64,000 nucleotides of DNA. It comes from Lachnoclostridium sp. GTDB taxonomy: Bacteria; Bacillota; Clostridia; Lachnospirales; Lachnospiraceae. Both the position numbers and the translations under genes were made by a program. The notes beneath the pieces were generated by a model. That model saw only the letters and a list, made by a program, of their open reading frames with translations. It did not search any database and was not told where the DNA came from. Positions 17,924-26,179 of the stretch are shown piece by piece. The DNA lies in contig JAMPEY010000004.1 of NCBI GenBank assembly GCA_023664665.1, positions 62,001 through 126,000 on the forward strand. The letters run 5' to 3'. The stretch's first letter is position 1. Each line of letters begins with the position of its first letter.

Positions 17924-18169
17924 TTACACCTCCACATCTATGCCATATTTCTTCAAAATCTCCATTCCTTTTTTAAATGAATTTAAGTCAACAATATCAT
18001 CTGTTTCTAATGAAATATCAAAGGCATCTTCCAATGCGGAAATCAATTCCATATGACCTACAGAATCCCATTCCTCAATATCTTGATACTTCAAATCCTC
18101 GGTAATCTTATCCGCATCAACCATTAAAGCCTCTGTGAACGCATTGATGTACTTCTCCTTGTTAGACAT
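17924..18169 (-). CDS. Acyl carrier protein
   Basis: An 81-residue acidic protein. WDSVGHMELISALEDAF near residue 36 contains the serine that receives 4'-phosphopantetheine, in the usual D-S-[LV]-x-x-x-E/L context. The four-helix ACP pattern and pI-acidic composition fit. A strong GGAGG precedes ATG 18169. It is a specialised ACP because it sits in the glycosylation island next to SDR, transketolase and LuxCE-like genes rather than with fatty acid synthesis genes. It is probably the tether for the acyl group built by this operon. Confidence 0.92.
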   Translation of the reverse strand: MSNKEKYINAFTEALMVDADKITEDLKYQDIEEWDSVGHMELISALEDAFDISLETDDIVDLNSFKKGMEILKKYGIDVEV

Positions 18170-18201
18170 AGCAAAATCCTCCGTTTTTCATATTATTTAT
18201 T

Positions 18202-19242
18202 TTACCATACATTGGGACGGTCTTGATCCCCATCCGCTTTAAATATCACAATATCTTGACTTTTCTGATAATGAACCCTCACATTTTCTCTTACAAAAGG
18301 TTCAAAATAATTTGGCACTACATCCTCGCCATCGGCATTTAGCAACATAAAACCACTTCTGCTCATAACATCTGTATCCAAATCCGAAGCCATTAAATCA
18401 ATATATTCATAATTCTCTTTTATAAATAACTGATTCAATGCCTCGCCAATTTCTCCCAAATATTCAAGCTTGCCCCGATAATCCACAAGTCTTAATATTA
18501 TTCTGCCATTTATAGTTATTTCTCTCCCAAACAGAAGACCATATACATTTTCGGACGAATCTGTTAATGCCCAAATTCTATATATATACTTAGGATGTTT
18601 CACATAGCGTTTTCTTAAAAAATCTAATGATTTATAAGGCAGCCGTTCATGGTCTTTGCCAAAATCAAAAGAACCTTCTAACTCCTCCAAATCAGATATC
18701 TCTTTAAAATTGAATCGACCTGCTTTATGTGTAAGCTTTATCTTTTTATGTATATCTGCCACAAGGAAATCATCAACCTGTGGGTTTAAAATATAGTACT
18801 GCTGCATTACACCTGTTTTATAACCAAAAACACGCTTTCCTATGGGCAACATAGTCTTTGGATTGGTTCCGGAACTAAAATATGCTCTCGCCGGGACCAA
18901 TGCATGGAATTTTTTAATGAGTTCAACTCCCGTTAAAGGAATGGTTATGTCCTTGGATATCTGGGTAATAGCACTACTCACATACATCCTGTCTTTGTCA
19001 TTTGAATAACGGATAAATCCATTCAGACCTTTGATTTCTCCACTACCCTTATCACTCATTAGAACAATGTTCAAATTCTCCATATCTGCATATTCTGCAT
19101 TTCCATATTGCCATAAAAAAAAACTTTTATCATTTGCAAGAATATGCCTCTCTCCTAAATTATCTCTCAAATAATCCATAATATTGTTTGTATCGGCTTG
19201 AATAGCCAAGCGGAAATCGAAATTAGAATCGTAAACCCCCAT
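18202..19242 (-). CDS. GNAT-like N-acetyl/acyltransferase-type protein of unknown function
   Basis: A 346-residue protein, first gene after a strong promoter. The N-terminal part (FRLAIQADTNNIMDYLRDNLG, FFLWQYGN, NIVLMSDKGSGEIKGLNGFI) has the look of a divergent GNAT domain, and the C-terminal part (EYLGEIGEALNQLFIKENYEYIDLMASDLD) resembles a second GNAT lobe. I do not recognise a close characterised family. It precedes the ACP gene by 32 bp, so an acyl-ACP-dependent acyltransferase is a reasonable guess. It is also one candidate for the missing LegH step. A T9 run in the coding strand (19115-19123) encodes SFFL and could slip. Confidence 0.5.
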   Translation of the reverse strand: MGVYDSNFDFRLAIQADTNNIMDYLRDNLGERHILANDKSFFLWQYGNAEYADMENLNIVLMSDKGSGEIKGLNGFIRYSNDKDRMYVSSAITQISKDITIPLTGVELIKKFHALVPARAYFSSGTNPKTMLPIGKRVFGYKTGVMQQYYILNPQVDDFLVADIHKKIKLTHKAGRFNFKEISDLEELEGSFDFGKDHERLPYKSLDFLRKRYVKHPKYIYRIWALTDSSENVYGLLFGREITINGRIILRLVDYRGKLEYLGEIGEALNQLFIKENYEYIDLMASDLDTDVMSRSGFMLLNADGEDVVPNYFEPFVRENVRVHYQKSQDIVIFKADGDQDRPNVW

Positions 19243-19307
19243 TATATCTATATCTCCATTTTTTGTATAAATCTTACTCTGTTTATCACCAATAACTTTA
19301 TAAAATA

Positions 19308-19336
19308 ATAATACTTGACATTGTTAACCTTGTCAA
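19308..19336 (-). promoter_or_regulatory. Sigma-A promoter of the acyl/glycan operon with an internal dyad
   Basis: Minus-strand TTGACA, 17-bp spacer, TATTAT. Within it TTGACA and TGTCAA (plus strand 19315-19320 and 19331-19336) form an inverted repeat around GTTAAC, which overlaps the -35 element and could be an operator. It precedes the gene starting at 19242 and is the only strong promoter I see for the run of genes down to 987. Confidence 0.7.
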
Positions 19337-19356
19337 TGCTAAGAATTTCAGTCTTG

Positions 19357-20385
19357 TTATTTCAAATTACCAAAAACAATCCCTTGATCAGTTTCATAGT
19401 TCCTTGACGCCCTTGCACCAATAATCCCATCCCATTCTGACGCAAGCTCTCCTTCCGCACTTCTCTTCACACAAATATTATCTTCAGAAAAAAACTCCCC
19501 CTGTAAAATAGAATGTTTAGCGACTACCCTCTTCGTAACCACAGTCTTAATATCCTTCTCCGAAGAAGTCATCTGCTTTCTGCCATCACCCATTGCCAGC
19601 TCAATATTTCGTATCTGCCGAACCATCTTTTTGAAGACCTCAGGCTCCGTGCTTGCCCGGTGATCCGGTCCCTCCATATTTCTATCCAATGTGAAATGTT
19701 TCTCAATCACTCTTGCCCCAAGCGAAACAGCGGCAACAGACACTTCCGTACCTACTGTATGATCCGAATATCCCACAGGCAAATGAAAAGCATTCCGCAA
19801 TGTCAACATTGCGTTCAGATTAACTTCTTCTAACGGACATGGATAGTTGGTTGTACAATGTAGGAGAGTAATGTCCCTCGCCCCGCCTTCACACAAAGCA
19901 GCAACCGAAATATCCACATCAGCCAAAGAACTCATTCCCGTACTTAATATGACAGGCAGCTTCTTTCCTCCGATATAGCGCAAAAAAGATACATTTCCGA
20001 TATCTCCGGATCCTATTTTTATGAAAGGAATCCCTAAATCTACAAGAAAATCCAAGCTATCCGATTCATCAGCCGTAGATGCAAACATGATTCCTATTTT
20101 ATCACAATGAGCCTTAATCTCGCTGAATTCATCATAGGAGAGTTCCAAGCGTTTCAGCATATCGTATTGCGACTCGCATATACCTGTATTTTTTTCCTGA
20201 TAGCCTGCCATACCTACTGTTTTTGTTATCAATTTGTCAGTATTCCAAGTTTGAAATTTGACAACATCCGCTCCGGCTTCCTTTGCAGCATCACACAATT
20301 CTAACGCCATACTCAATCTGCCGTTATGGTTTACTCCCGCTTCGGCTATAATCATACACTTGTCCTGCCAAGAATTAGATATCAT
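19357..20385 (-). CDS. legI: N,N'-diacetyllegionaminate synthase (NeuB/LegI family)
   Basis: A 342-residue sialic-acid synthase type protein. CMIIAEAGVNHNGRLSMAL near residue 10, VVKFQTWNTD, FIKIGSGDIGN near residue 133, VILSTGMSSLADV, LLHCTTNYPCPLEEVNLNAM and GYSDHTVGTEVSVAAVSLGARVIEKHFTLDRNMEGPDH are the NeuB TIM-barrel motifs with PEP and metal contacts. The C-terminal ~60 residues form the antifreeze-like SAF domain (RVVAKHSILQGEFFSEDNICVKR). The company of legB, legC, legG and legF points to legionaminate rather than Neu5Ac or pseudaminate. Overall it condenses a 6-deoxy-2,4-diacetamido-mannose with PEP. Confidence 0.9.
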   Translation of the reverse strand: MISNSWQDKCMIIAEAGVNHNGRLSMALELCDAAKEAGADVVKFQTWNTDKLITKTVGMAGYQEKNTGICESQYDMLKRLELSYDEFSEIKAHCDKIGIMFASTADESDSLDFLVDLGIPFIKIGSGDIGNVSFLRYIGGKKLPVILSTGMSSLADVDISVAALCEGGARDITLLHCTTNYPCPLEEVNLNAMLTLRNAFHLPVGYSDHTVGTEVSVAAVSLGARVIEKHFTLDRNMEGPDHRASTEPEVFKKMVRQIRNIELAMGDGRKQMTSSEKDIKTVVTKRVVAKHSILQGEFFSEDNICVKRSAEGELASEWDGIIGARASRNYETDQGIVFGNLK

Positions 20386-20440
20386 AGTTTTCCGTTATCC
20401 TTCTTTCATTATCGATATCGCACAGAATGTCCTTTGCCAT
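20375..20440 (-). CDS. Possible 21-codon leader ORF overlapping legI
   Basis: An ATG at 20440 with GAGGAAT directly upstream opens a 21-codon frame (MAKDILCDIDNERR..., stop at 20375) that runs across the legI start at 20385. It fills the otherwise empty 83 bp between the FemAB-like gene and legI and could couple translation of legI. No family is recognised and it may be chance. Confidence 0.25.
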   Translation of the reverse strand: MAKDILCDIDNERRITENYDI

Positions 20441-20468
20441 ATTCCTCGTCTTGTCAATAAAAGTAAGT

Positions 20469-21533
20469 TTAAAAACGATACGGTATATAAAATCCGTTTT
20501 CCGGGTCAAATGAATCATCAGATTTAGCCCTGATCTCCATTAATTCCCCATACTTAACTTTGTCAATAATGCTGCGCCCAATGTAAAAGGGCAGAATTCC
20601 CGACCGGTTAAATTTCTTTTTGTATTGGAACAGCGAATCCTCGTTGGACAAACCGCCGCCCATATGCAGCTTCTTCATTCCGTTTTTCACTCCCCATAGA
20701 GCTGCCTCGAGCATTAACAGCTTCTCAAATGAAATATTAGGAGCATCAATATCACGTCCGCTCAAATGAAAATGCATATAATCCTTGTCATACAAAAATA
20801 TGGATGCACCCACCACTTTGCCATCCATACGAGCATAAAATACCTCGAAATTATCAGGAAAGTCCTGCATTAATGTGTCATAATAATCTCTGCCAAAGAA
20901 ATACATATCCTCAGCATCATGTTTCTTCATAGTCATGTCGTAAAGCCGGATAAATTCTTCAATCTGTTCACCCTTATCATGTTCAATAACAACTCCGACT
21001 TCTCTGGCTTTTTTAATCTCTCTCCTATATTTTGAATCCATATTGGACAGCACAATTTCTTCACTTGATAAATCTATATAAACCGTATTTTTATATGTGC
21101 CGAATTTATCGGTTATTATGGTGCTTTTGCCGTCCATAAACATCATGGGATAGAACCGTATAAACTGAGAAATAACACCATATGATTTCAGAGCATCATA
21201 TATTGCGGTTCGGCATTCTTCTGTTTCACTTTGTCCAAATGACATATTTCCATAAAAGCATGGTCCACCATATCCATAAGGTGTCTCCGAATCAAAATAT
21301 ACTCCTGACGGGATTAATCCTTTAAACTTAGAATCCGCTGCAATATCCATTATTAACAGACAATAAATAAATCCTCCGTCAGAAGCTTTATAATTTATAA
21401 GTATTGGTTTCGCATTTAAATGATCCGCCATTGGTTTCACATACTCATACTGAAAATAGACATCACTAATGCCATACCGTTTCAAAGCGGTAATCCACTC
21501 CGCCTTATCCGCCATTATCTCAATCTCTGCCAT
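20469..21533 (-). CDS. FemAB/GNAT-fold acyltransferase
   Basis: A 354-residue protein with two GNAT-like halves as in FemABX peptidyltransferases and their glycan relatives. The second half has FYARMDGKVVGASIFLYDKDYMHFHLSGRD near residue 230 and KLLMLEAALWGVKNGMKKLHMGGGLSNEDSLFQYKKKF near residue 275, a pattern seen in lipid II-glycine ligase-like and polysaccharide-linked acyltransferases. It lies between legI and the methyltransferase/legG pair and is a candidate for adding an acyl or aminoacyl group to the legionaminate precursor (the LegH step or a variant). I chose ATG 21533 because of GGGAG upstream. Confidence 0.7.
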   Translation of the reverse strand: MAEIEIMADKAEWITALKRYGISDVYFQYEYVKPMADHLNAKPILINYKASDGGFIYCLLIMDIAADSKFKGLIPSGVYFDSETPYGYGGPCFYGNMSFGQSETEECRTAIYDALKSYGVISQFIRFYPMMFMDGKSTIITDKFGTYKNTVYIDLSSEEIVLSNMDSKYRREIKKAREVGVVIEHDKGEQIEEFIRLYDMTMKKHDAEDMYFFGRDYYDTLMQDFPDNFEVFYARMDGKVVGASIFLYDKDYMHFHLSGRDIDAPNISFEKLLMLEAALWGVKNGMKKLHMGGGLSNEDSLFQYKKKFNRSGILPFYIGRSIIDKVKYGELMEIRAKSDDSFDPENGFYIPYRF

Positions 21534-21546
21534 ACCAATCTCCCAA

Positions 21547-22212
21547 TCAATCTTTGACAGCCATAAGAATAAGCATGTCAATTATATTTCCGTTATCGGT
21601 ATACATCAATTTTTCAATTTGAATATCCCCGTATCCTATGGATTGAATCACATCTCTCAGTTCTTCCTCTTCCCAGAAATGCACCATGCCCAATCCTGCA
21701 AGGGGACCTCTTGTTGTTCCCTTATAGGTATTCTTCTCTATATACTCTCCTGTTCCAAATCCGGTTGTTTTTGTTGTGAAAAAAGTTGAGAACATCCGCC
21801 CCCCCTTTTTTAGGATTTTATATATGCTCGAATACATCAGTTTGATATCTTCGATTCTGTTATGACCTATGCACGCACCGTCAATAACAGCATCAAAAAA
21901 GTCATTCGAATAAGAAATATTTGCTCCGTCCATGACATCCAAATGTGCCTTTAAGTTATTTTCCTCCAATACTTGTTTTGCCTTTTGTATTGCTGATGCA
22001 GAACCATCAAAAGCATAGGTGTCAAAGCCCTCTCTGGCCAGATACCAGGTACATGCCCCCTGACCGCACCCAAAATCAAGGATTTTTACATTTTTCCTGT
22101 CCTTGTTATAATAATTCCGCGCCACAAATCGGATTACAGGCTCGCTTGGATACTTTCCCCATTCCCTGTCATGGTGCACTTTTTCCCACTCATCGCTCAT
22201 TGATTTTTTCAT
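21547..22212 (-). CDS. Class I SAM-dependent methyltransferase
   Basis: A 221-residue protein. VKILDFGCGQGACTWYLAREGFDTYAFDGSASAIQKAK near residue 46 is a typical motif I to II stretch, and NDFFDAVIDGACIGHN with LKKGGRMFSTFFT corresponds to the post-I and motif III region. The start at 22212 follows AGGAGG; an ATG at 22242 is in frame but lies inside legG. A coding A6-G7 block (plus strand 21799-21811) encodes KKGGR, one of the eleven G7 tracts. It sits between legG and the FemAB-like gene, so it may N- or O-methylate a nonulosonate intermediate. Confidence 0.85.
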   Translation of the reverse strand: MKKSMSDEWEKVHHDREWGKYPSEPVIRFVARNYYNKDRKNVKILDFGCGQGACTWYLAREGFDTYAFDGSASAIQKAKQVLEENNLKAHLDVMDGANISYSNDFFDAVIDGACIGHNRIEDIKLMYSSIYKILKKGGRMFSTFFTTKTTGFGTGEYIEKNTYKGTTRGPLAGLGMVHFWEEEELRDVIQSIGYGDIQIEKLMYTDNGNIIDMLILMAVKD

Positions 22213-22222
22213 AATCAGCCTC

Positions 22223-23338
22223 CTATAAAAGTACCTTTTCAAAAATTGTCATTATCTTCTCAGCAGTATGCCCGTCTCCCCAATAATGGGTATCAGATAC
22301 ATCTGCCGGCGATTTCATTACAGTATCTATTGCATGTTTTATTGCGTTACGGTCTGTATCGCATTGCTCAACATTGCTGCACAAATATCTCCCTTTTTGT
22401 CTGTCTCCGATATTGATAACTGCTTTTCCCAATACCGGAGCTTCCGTAATACCACTACTTGAATTGCCTATAATAAACCGAACCTGCTTCATAACACTCA
22501 AATATCTTTTTGTACCCAGAGATGGGATGACTCTCAGCTTTTCCGGTATCTTGCCTCCTTGCTCTTCCAGATAATTATTTATCATTCTTCCCCCACAGTC
22601 ACCATTTGAATAAGTTGCTATTATAAAAATGTTCGGAATCTCTATTAATGATTCGATAATATTTTTAATAACACTCAAATTATATTCCAGAGACTTTCTG
22701 GTTTCCGAATGATAGGTCAGCAAAACCCAATCCTTACTTTCCTCCAGATTTAAAGTCTTTGCCAAATCAATTCTATTTAAAAGCTTCTCCCTATGAAATG
22801 CATCCAAGCCGGGTTCACCAACAGCCCATATATTCCCATCATCACCAATCATGCGGCATATATTCGCCGCACTATCCTCGGTTCCCGGAAAATGATAGGA
22901 CGCAAGCATCGTTACTGCATTACGAATCCCGTTATCAATCGCACCCTCTGTAATATCTCCACCGGATAAATGTATGATAGGTATATTCATCACAAATGCG
23001 GTATTACAGATAGGTAACAATTCATATCTGTCTCCGAGTACAACCACATAATCCGGCTCTAATTCAGTAAATGTATGTGCCATACCTTCAGCCATTCTGC
23101 CCATAGATGCAGCAATGGATTCCTTTGTTGCCAAATCCATCAGGGCGTCGACCTCTGCATCTATCCTGAACCCATCCTCCTTGATTTGACCAATGGTATG
23201 CCCCTGCTCTTTGAGAAGATGACCTCCTGTCACCACTAATTGTAACTGAAATATTTTTGAATTGTCCACTTCTTTCATCAGCCACTTCAAAAGACCATAT
23301 TCCGACCTTGCTGCCGTGACAAAACAAATCTTCTTCAT
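22223..23338 (-). CDS. legG: UDP-N-acetylglucosamine 2-epimerase type, hydrolysing (NeuC/LegG family)
   Basis: A 371-residue protein. CFVTAARSEYGLLKWLMKE at the N-terminus, LVVTGGHLLKEQGHTIGQI near residue 34, VVVLGDRYELLPICNTAFV near residue 98, IPIIHLSGGDITEGAIDNGIRNAVT near residue 118, IGNSSSGITEAPVLGKAVINIGDRQKGR near residue 290 match the hydrolysing 2-epimerase fold. In the legionaminate pathway LegG removes the nucleotide and inverts C2 to give 2,4-diacetamido-2,4,6-trideoxymannose. A perfect sigma-A promoter lies just upstream (23389-23417). Confidence 0.9.
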   Translation of the reverse strand: MKKICFVTAARSEYGLLKWLMKEVDNSKIFQLQLVVTGGHLLKEQGHTIGQIKEDGFRIDAEVDALMDLATKESIAASMGRMAEGMAHTFTELEPDYVVVLGDRYELLPICNTAFVMNIPIIHLSGGDITEGAIDNGIRNAVTMLASYHFPGTEDSAANICRMIGDDGNIWAVGEPGLDAFHREKLLNRIDLAKTLNLEESKDWVLLTYHSETRKSLEYNLSVIKNIIESLIEIPNIFIIATYSNGDCGGRMINNYLEEQGGKIPEKLRVIPSLGTKRYLSVMKQVRFIIGNSSSGITEAPVLGKAVINIGDRQKGRYLCSNVEQCDTDRNAIKHAIDTVMKSPADVSDTHYWGDGHTAEKIMTIFEKVLL

Positions 23339-23388
23339 AAAATTCCACCATTTTTTATCAAGCGCTCTACCACAATTGAATATTGTTA

Positions 23389-23417
23389 ATTATACATAGA
23401 GCCCTATAGTTTGTCAA
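23389..23417 (-). promoter_or_regulatory. Consensus sigma-A promoter upstream of legG
   Basis: TTGACA, 17-bp spacer and TATAAT, all perfect on the minus strand. It starts two bases left of the legF stop (23419) and lies 50-80 bp upstream of the legG ATG at 23338, so legG, the methyltransferase, the FemAB-like gene and legI can be transcribed without legF. Confidence 0.8.
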
Positions 23418-23418
23418 A

Positions 23419-24186
23419 TCACCCCAATTTCCCTCTGTTCTCACTTACTTCCCGCAGTTGTTCATCCTGCCTTACATAGTACGCTTCCAGCAGCCCCATC
23501 AATTCATAATCATCTTCGCTGTCAATATCCAACACCGCCGTATCCTTCATTTCCCAAATGACCGCACTGCACTCCTCATCACTTCTTCCTGACAATAAAT
23601 AGTCTCGCGCATATGCATAAATGGAAGCATTCATATCATAACATGCAGGTGCCTGCTGCCTTGCCACAAAGCCACTCGGAATCACTGTGTTGAAAAAGCC
23701 GTTCTCTTTTTCGCAAACGATATTAAAATAGGGAGAACGTCTGGACTCCGTCACACTGTATGAAATATCGGCATCCGGTCTTTGCCAAAGTGCCTCCAAA
23801 GTCCCCTTGATATCCTTTACGGTACGCAAAGGTGATGTCAGATCCAAATCCAGAACCGTTTCATAAATAACCGCCTCTTTTTCTTCCGTTTGAAGCAGCG
23901 TATCACGAATTACATCAATTTTTGCAACCCGATCCCCTGCCAAATCGTTTTTTCTGGGAATATGTACATAATCTATTCCCGATTGTTCAATCTGCTCAAT
24001 AAGCACATCACTGTCCGTATTCACTGCTAGTTGAATTCTGCCGTATTCTCCTCCATGCTTTTCTACAAAAAGCCGGTAAGCAGACAAAGTATAATAGACC
24101 AGCGGATAACCACAAAATAATCTTGTATTCTTACTTTTCACTCCCTTAGAACCTGCTCTCGCACAAATAGTAAATAGTATATTCAT
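23419..24186 (-). CDS. legF: CMP-legionaminate/acylneuraminate cytidylyltransferase (NeuA/LegF family)
   Basis: A 255-residue nucleotidyltransferase. ILFTICARAGSKGVKSKNTRLFCGYPL at the N-terminus has the RAGSKGVxxKN nucleotide-binding signature of CMP-sialate synthetases, followed by LDLDLTSPLRTVKDIKGTLEAL near residue 108 and DIDSEDDYEL near the C-terminus. It activates a nonulosonate with CTP. Start at 24186 (AT codon after GAGGGTG). Gap of 34 bp to the oxidoreductase upstream. Confidence 0.9.
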   Translation of the reverse strand: MNILFTICARAGSKGVKSKNTRLFCGYPLVYYTLSAYRLFVEKHGGEYGRIQLAVNTDSDVLIEQIEQSGIDYVHIPRKNDLAGDRVAKIDVIRDTLLQTEEKEAVIYETVLDLDLTSPLRTVKDIKGTLEALWQRPDADISYSVTESRRSPYFNIVCEKENGFFNTVIPSGFVARQQAPACYDMNASIYAYARDYLLSGRSDEECSAVIWEMKDTAVLDIDSEDDYELMGLLEAYYVRQDEQLREVSENRGKLG

Positions 24187-24220
24187 ATACACCCTCTTTT
24201 CTCTCTTTATCTTAACATTG

Positions 24221-25153
24221 TTATTTTTGCAGCACTAAATCCAATACATCTTTTGCATGAGCCACTGTATTCATATTCTCTTTCTTCCCTTCCAGCAAAT
24301 CCAGAAAATAATTTATTTCATTGAGATGAATATCCTCCTGCGGAAATGTAATTAATCTGTTTTTATCAGGATCCATACTCTTGTAAGCCACTGTATTTTG
24401 AATTAAATCCACATCCATGCGATATTCCTTACAATAAAGCTCCAATCTGCGCTCTGTAAACCGTCCATAATAATCCAGATGGACTTCTATGGTTACATTT
24501 CCATAATCCGCCATATAAAGTGATGCATCCTCGCAATCCATCTCCAAGTCAGAATAATGTCCTTCCAGATGCATCAGCTTCTTTGGCATCCCAAACAGAT
24601 ATGTCAGATAATCCCATTCATGGATTAAATCCAGAGTTACACCGCCTCCCAGCTTTCTGTTGGCACTATAAGTCGTTCTGTAATCCACTCCCTTTCTCCA
24701 TTCCGGCAAATAAGAGGAAGAAATTGCTCTTGCCGCAAATACCGCTTCTCCCTTATCAAGTTCCTCCTTTACATATTGAATCACTGCCTGATGTCTAAGG
24801 GGACATGCCACATAATAGATTCCGGTCGGCGGCAATTCGGGGATTTTTATACCGGACTGAGAAAACAACGGCTTTTCAATGAACATGGCTCTTGCCTTTT
24901 TGCTAAGCTTTTCTATGGCAGTATAATGCTCACTTGTAGGATTTGTGATAAAAATTACATCATAATCCTCCGGCAGCCCGTCATAAGAAAAATACTCTTG
25001 GTTCAATAATTCATTTATTTCCTCCGGCAGCTTTCTCTCACTGCTGCGCAGGGCATCAATCGTATATTCCACCTTGCGTTCTTTCAAAAGTCTGCTGACA
25101 TTTTTGATATGCCTTTTTCCGATGGAGCCCAATCCAACCATACAAATTTTCAT
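24221..25153 (-). CDS. Gfo/Idh/MocA-family oxidoreductase (copy 1)
   Basis: A 310-residue protein with the Rossmann start KICMVGLGSIGKRHIKNVSRLL, the EKP motif in RAMFIEKPLFSQSGIKI near residue 93, and the C-terminal (alpha/beta) sheet domain with KLGGGVTLDLIHEWDYLTYLFG. Such enzymes reduce or oxidise sugar or NDP-sugar hydroxyls with NAD(P). It is adjacent to a second, divergent family member and both lie between ptmE-like and legF, as in several legionaminate clusters. Exact step not known. Confidence 0.85.
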   Translation of the reverse strand: MKICMVGLGSIGKRHIKNVSRLLKERKVEYTIDALRSSERKLPEEINELLNQEYFSYDGLPEDYDVIFITNPTSEHYTAIEKLSKKARAMFIEKPLFSQSGIKIPELPPTGIYYVACPLRHQAVIQYVKEELDKGEAVFAARAISSSYLPEWRKGVDYRTTYSANRKLGGGVTLDLIHEWDYLTYLFGMPKKLMHLEGHYSDLEMDCEDASLYMADYGNVTIEVHLDYYGRFTERRLELYCKEYRMDVDLIQNTVAYKSMDPDKNRLITFPQEDIHLNEINYFLDLLEGKKENMNTVAHAKDVLDLVLQK

Positions 25154-25171
25154 GCTCTTCAAACCCCTTCT

Positions 25172-26176
25172 TTATTCTTCCATTTGGTCAATCTGCTTCA
25201 ACAGATGAAAGTCTTCTTCAAAACCATACTCCGGCATTTTCCCCTCATTCAAATAGGCAAAAAACGCCTCCAGCTCATGGACATAGGCGTACTCATTAAT
25301 CAGAGCGCTATATCCCTCCCGGCTCTCATAATCTGCTTTCTCCAAAATCTGCTCAAATTCTTTTGTTTCCATATTTTTTTTGCGCAGGGAGTCCGGTGTT
25401 CCCTTCCAGTCCATATAGATATTCTCATTATAAATTTCCAGATACCGAACTGCCTCCCTGCAGACCACATCTGCCACAAAGATGCCTCTTGTACCGTTTT
25501 CATGTATCAGATGAATAAAATAATTATCCGGATAGTCTATTTGTAAATCTGTGGTTTTATTTTTAAAGGAATGGATTTCCACTATCGGTCCGAATGCTTT
25601 TGTCATCCATGGCAGTTCAATTGTCAGAATTTCCCTGCATCCATTGGTCCTTTTCTCTCCCACAAAAAACTGATTATATTGCTCCCAGGGATGCCAATCC
25701 GGCAAATATTGCCCTACATGATAAATATAATTTACAGCTCCTTTGGCATTCTGTGTTTCATCCTCTAAGATTTCCTTTATCTTCCGCATTTCCACCTGAT
25801 AAATCGGTGTGGAAGACAAGAATAGCTTGCATCCGTTTTTCTTCGCCAACTTCATATTTTCCTGATAGCCATCTGACACCAGATTAATCTCGGTGAATAC
25901 ATGAAGACCATAGGTGAGACATTGATGAATCAATCCTGCATGGGATAACGGAGAACTGCACACCATGGCGCAGGAAAACGGAGCTCCTTTTTCTCTTTCC
26001 GCATTTACCGCTTTCGCCAAATCAGGATAACAAAGAATTCCATATTCCTGTGATACAGCCTGCATTCTCTCCTCATTACTGTCAACTCCCACTAACGACA
26101 AGTCCGGATACATTTGCTTCAACAAGCGTATTCTTCTTTTTCCCATAGAACCAAGACCTATTACTACAATTTTCAT
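25172..26176 (-). CDS. Gfo/Idh/MocA-family oxidoreductase (copy 2)
   Basis: A 334-residue protein. KIVVIGLGSMGKRRIRLLKQMY is the NAD(P)-binding start, VFTEINLVSDGYQENMKLAKKNG stands where the EKP motif usually is (here TEIN, a change in the usual catalytic lysine region), and the C-terminal sheet domain follows. The missing EKP lysine suggests altered chemistry or a partner role with copy 1; this is inference. It is separated by only 3 bp from the ptmE-like gene, which gives it close co-expression with nucleotide-sugar formation. Confidence 0.82.
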   Translation of the reverse strand: MKIVVIGLGSMGKRRIRLLKQMYPDLSLVGVDSNEERMQAVSQEYGILCYPDLAKAVNAEREKGAPFSCAMVCSSPLSHAGLIHQCLTYGLHVFTEINLVSDGYQENMKLAKKNGCKLFLSSTPIYQVEMRKIKEILEDETQNAKGAVNYIYHVGQYLPDWHPWEQYNQFFVGEKRTNGCREILTIELPWMTKAFGPIVEIHSFKNKTTDLQIDYPDNYFIHLIHENGTRGIFVADVVCREAVRYLEIYNENIYMDWKGTPDSLRKKNMETKEFEQILEKADYESREGYSALINEYAYVHELEAFFAYLNEGKMPEYGFEEDFHLLKQIDQMEE

Positions 26177-26179
26177 TTT

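Noticed and set aside
19115..19123. The T9 run in the gene at 18202-19242 and the A8 run in the SDR gene as further contingency tracts.
   Set aside because: A/T runs of this length are common by chance in AT-rich coding sequence; only weak evidence, so mentioned in the gene entries but not counted with the G7 tracts.
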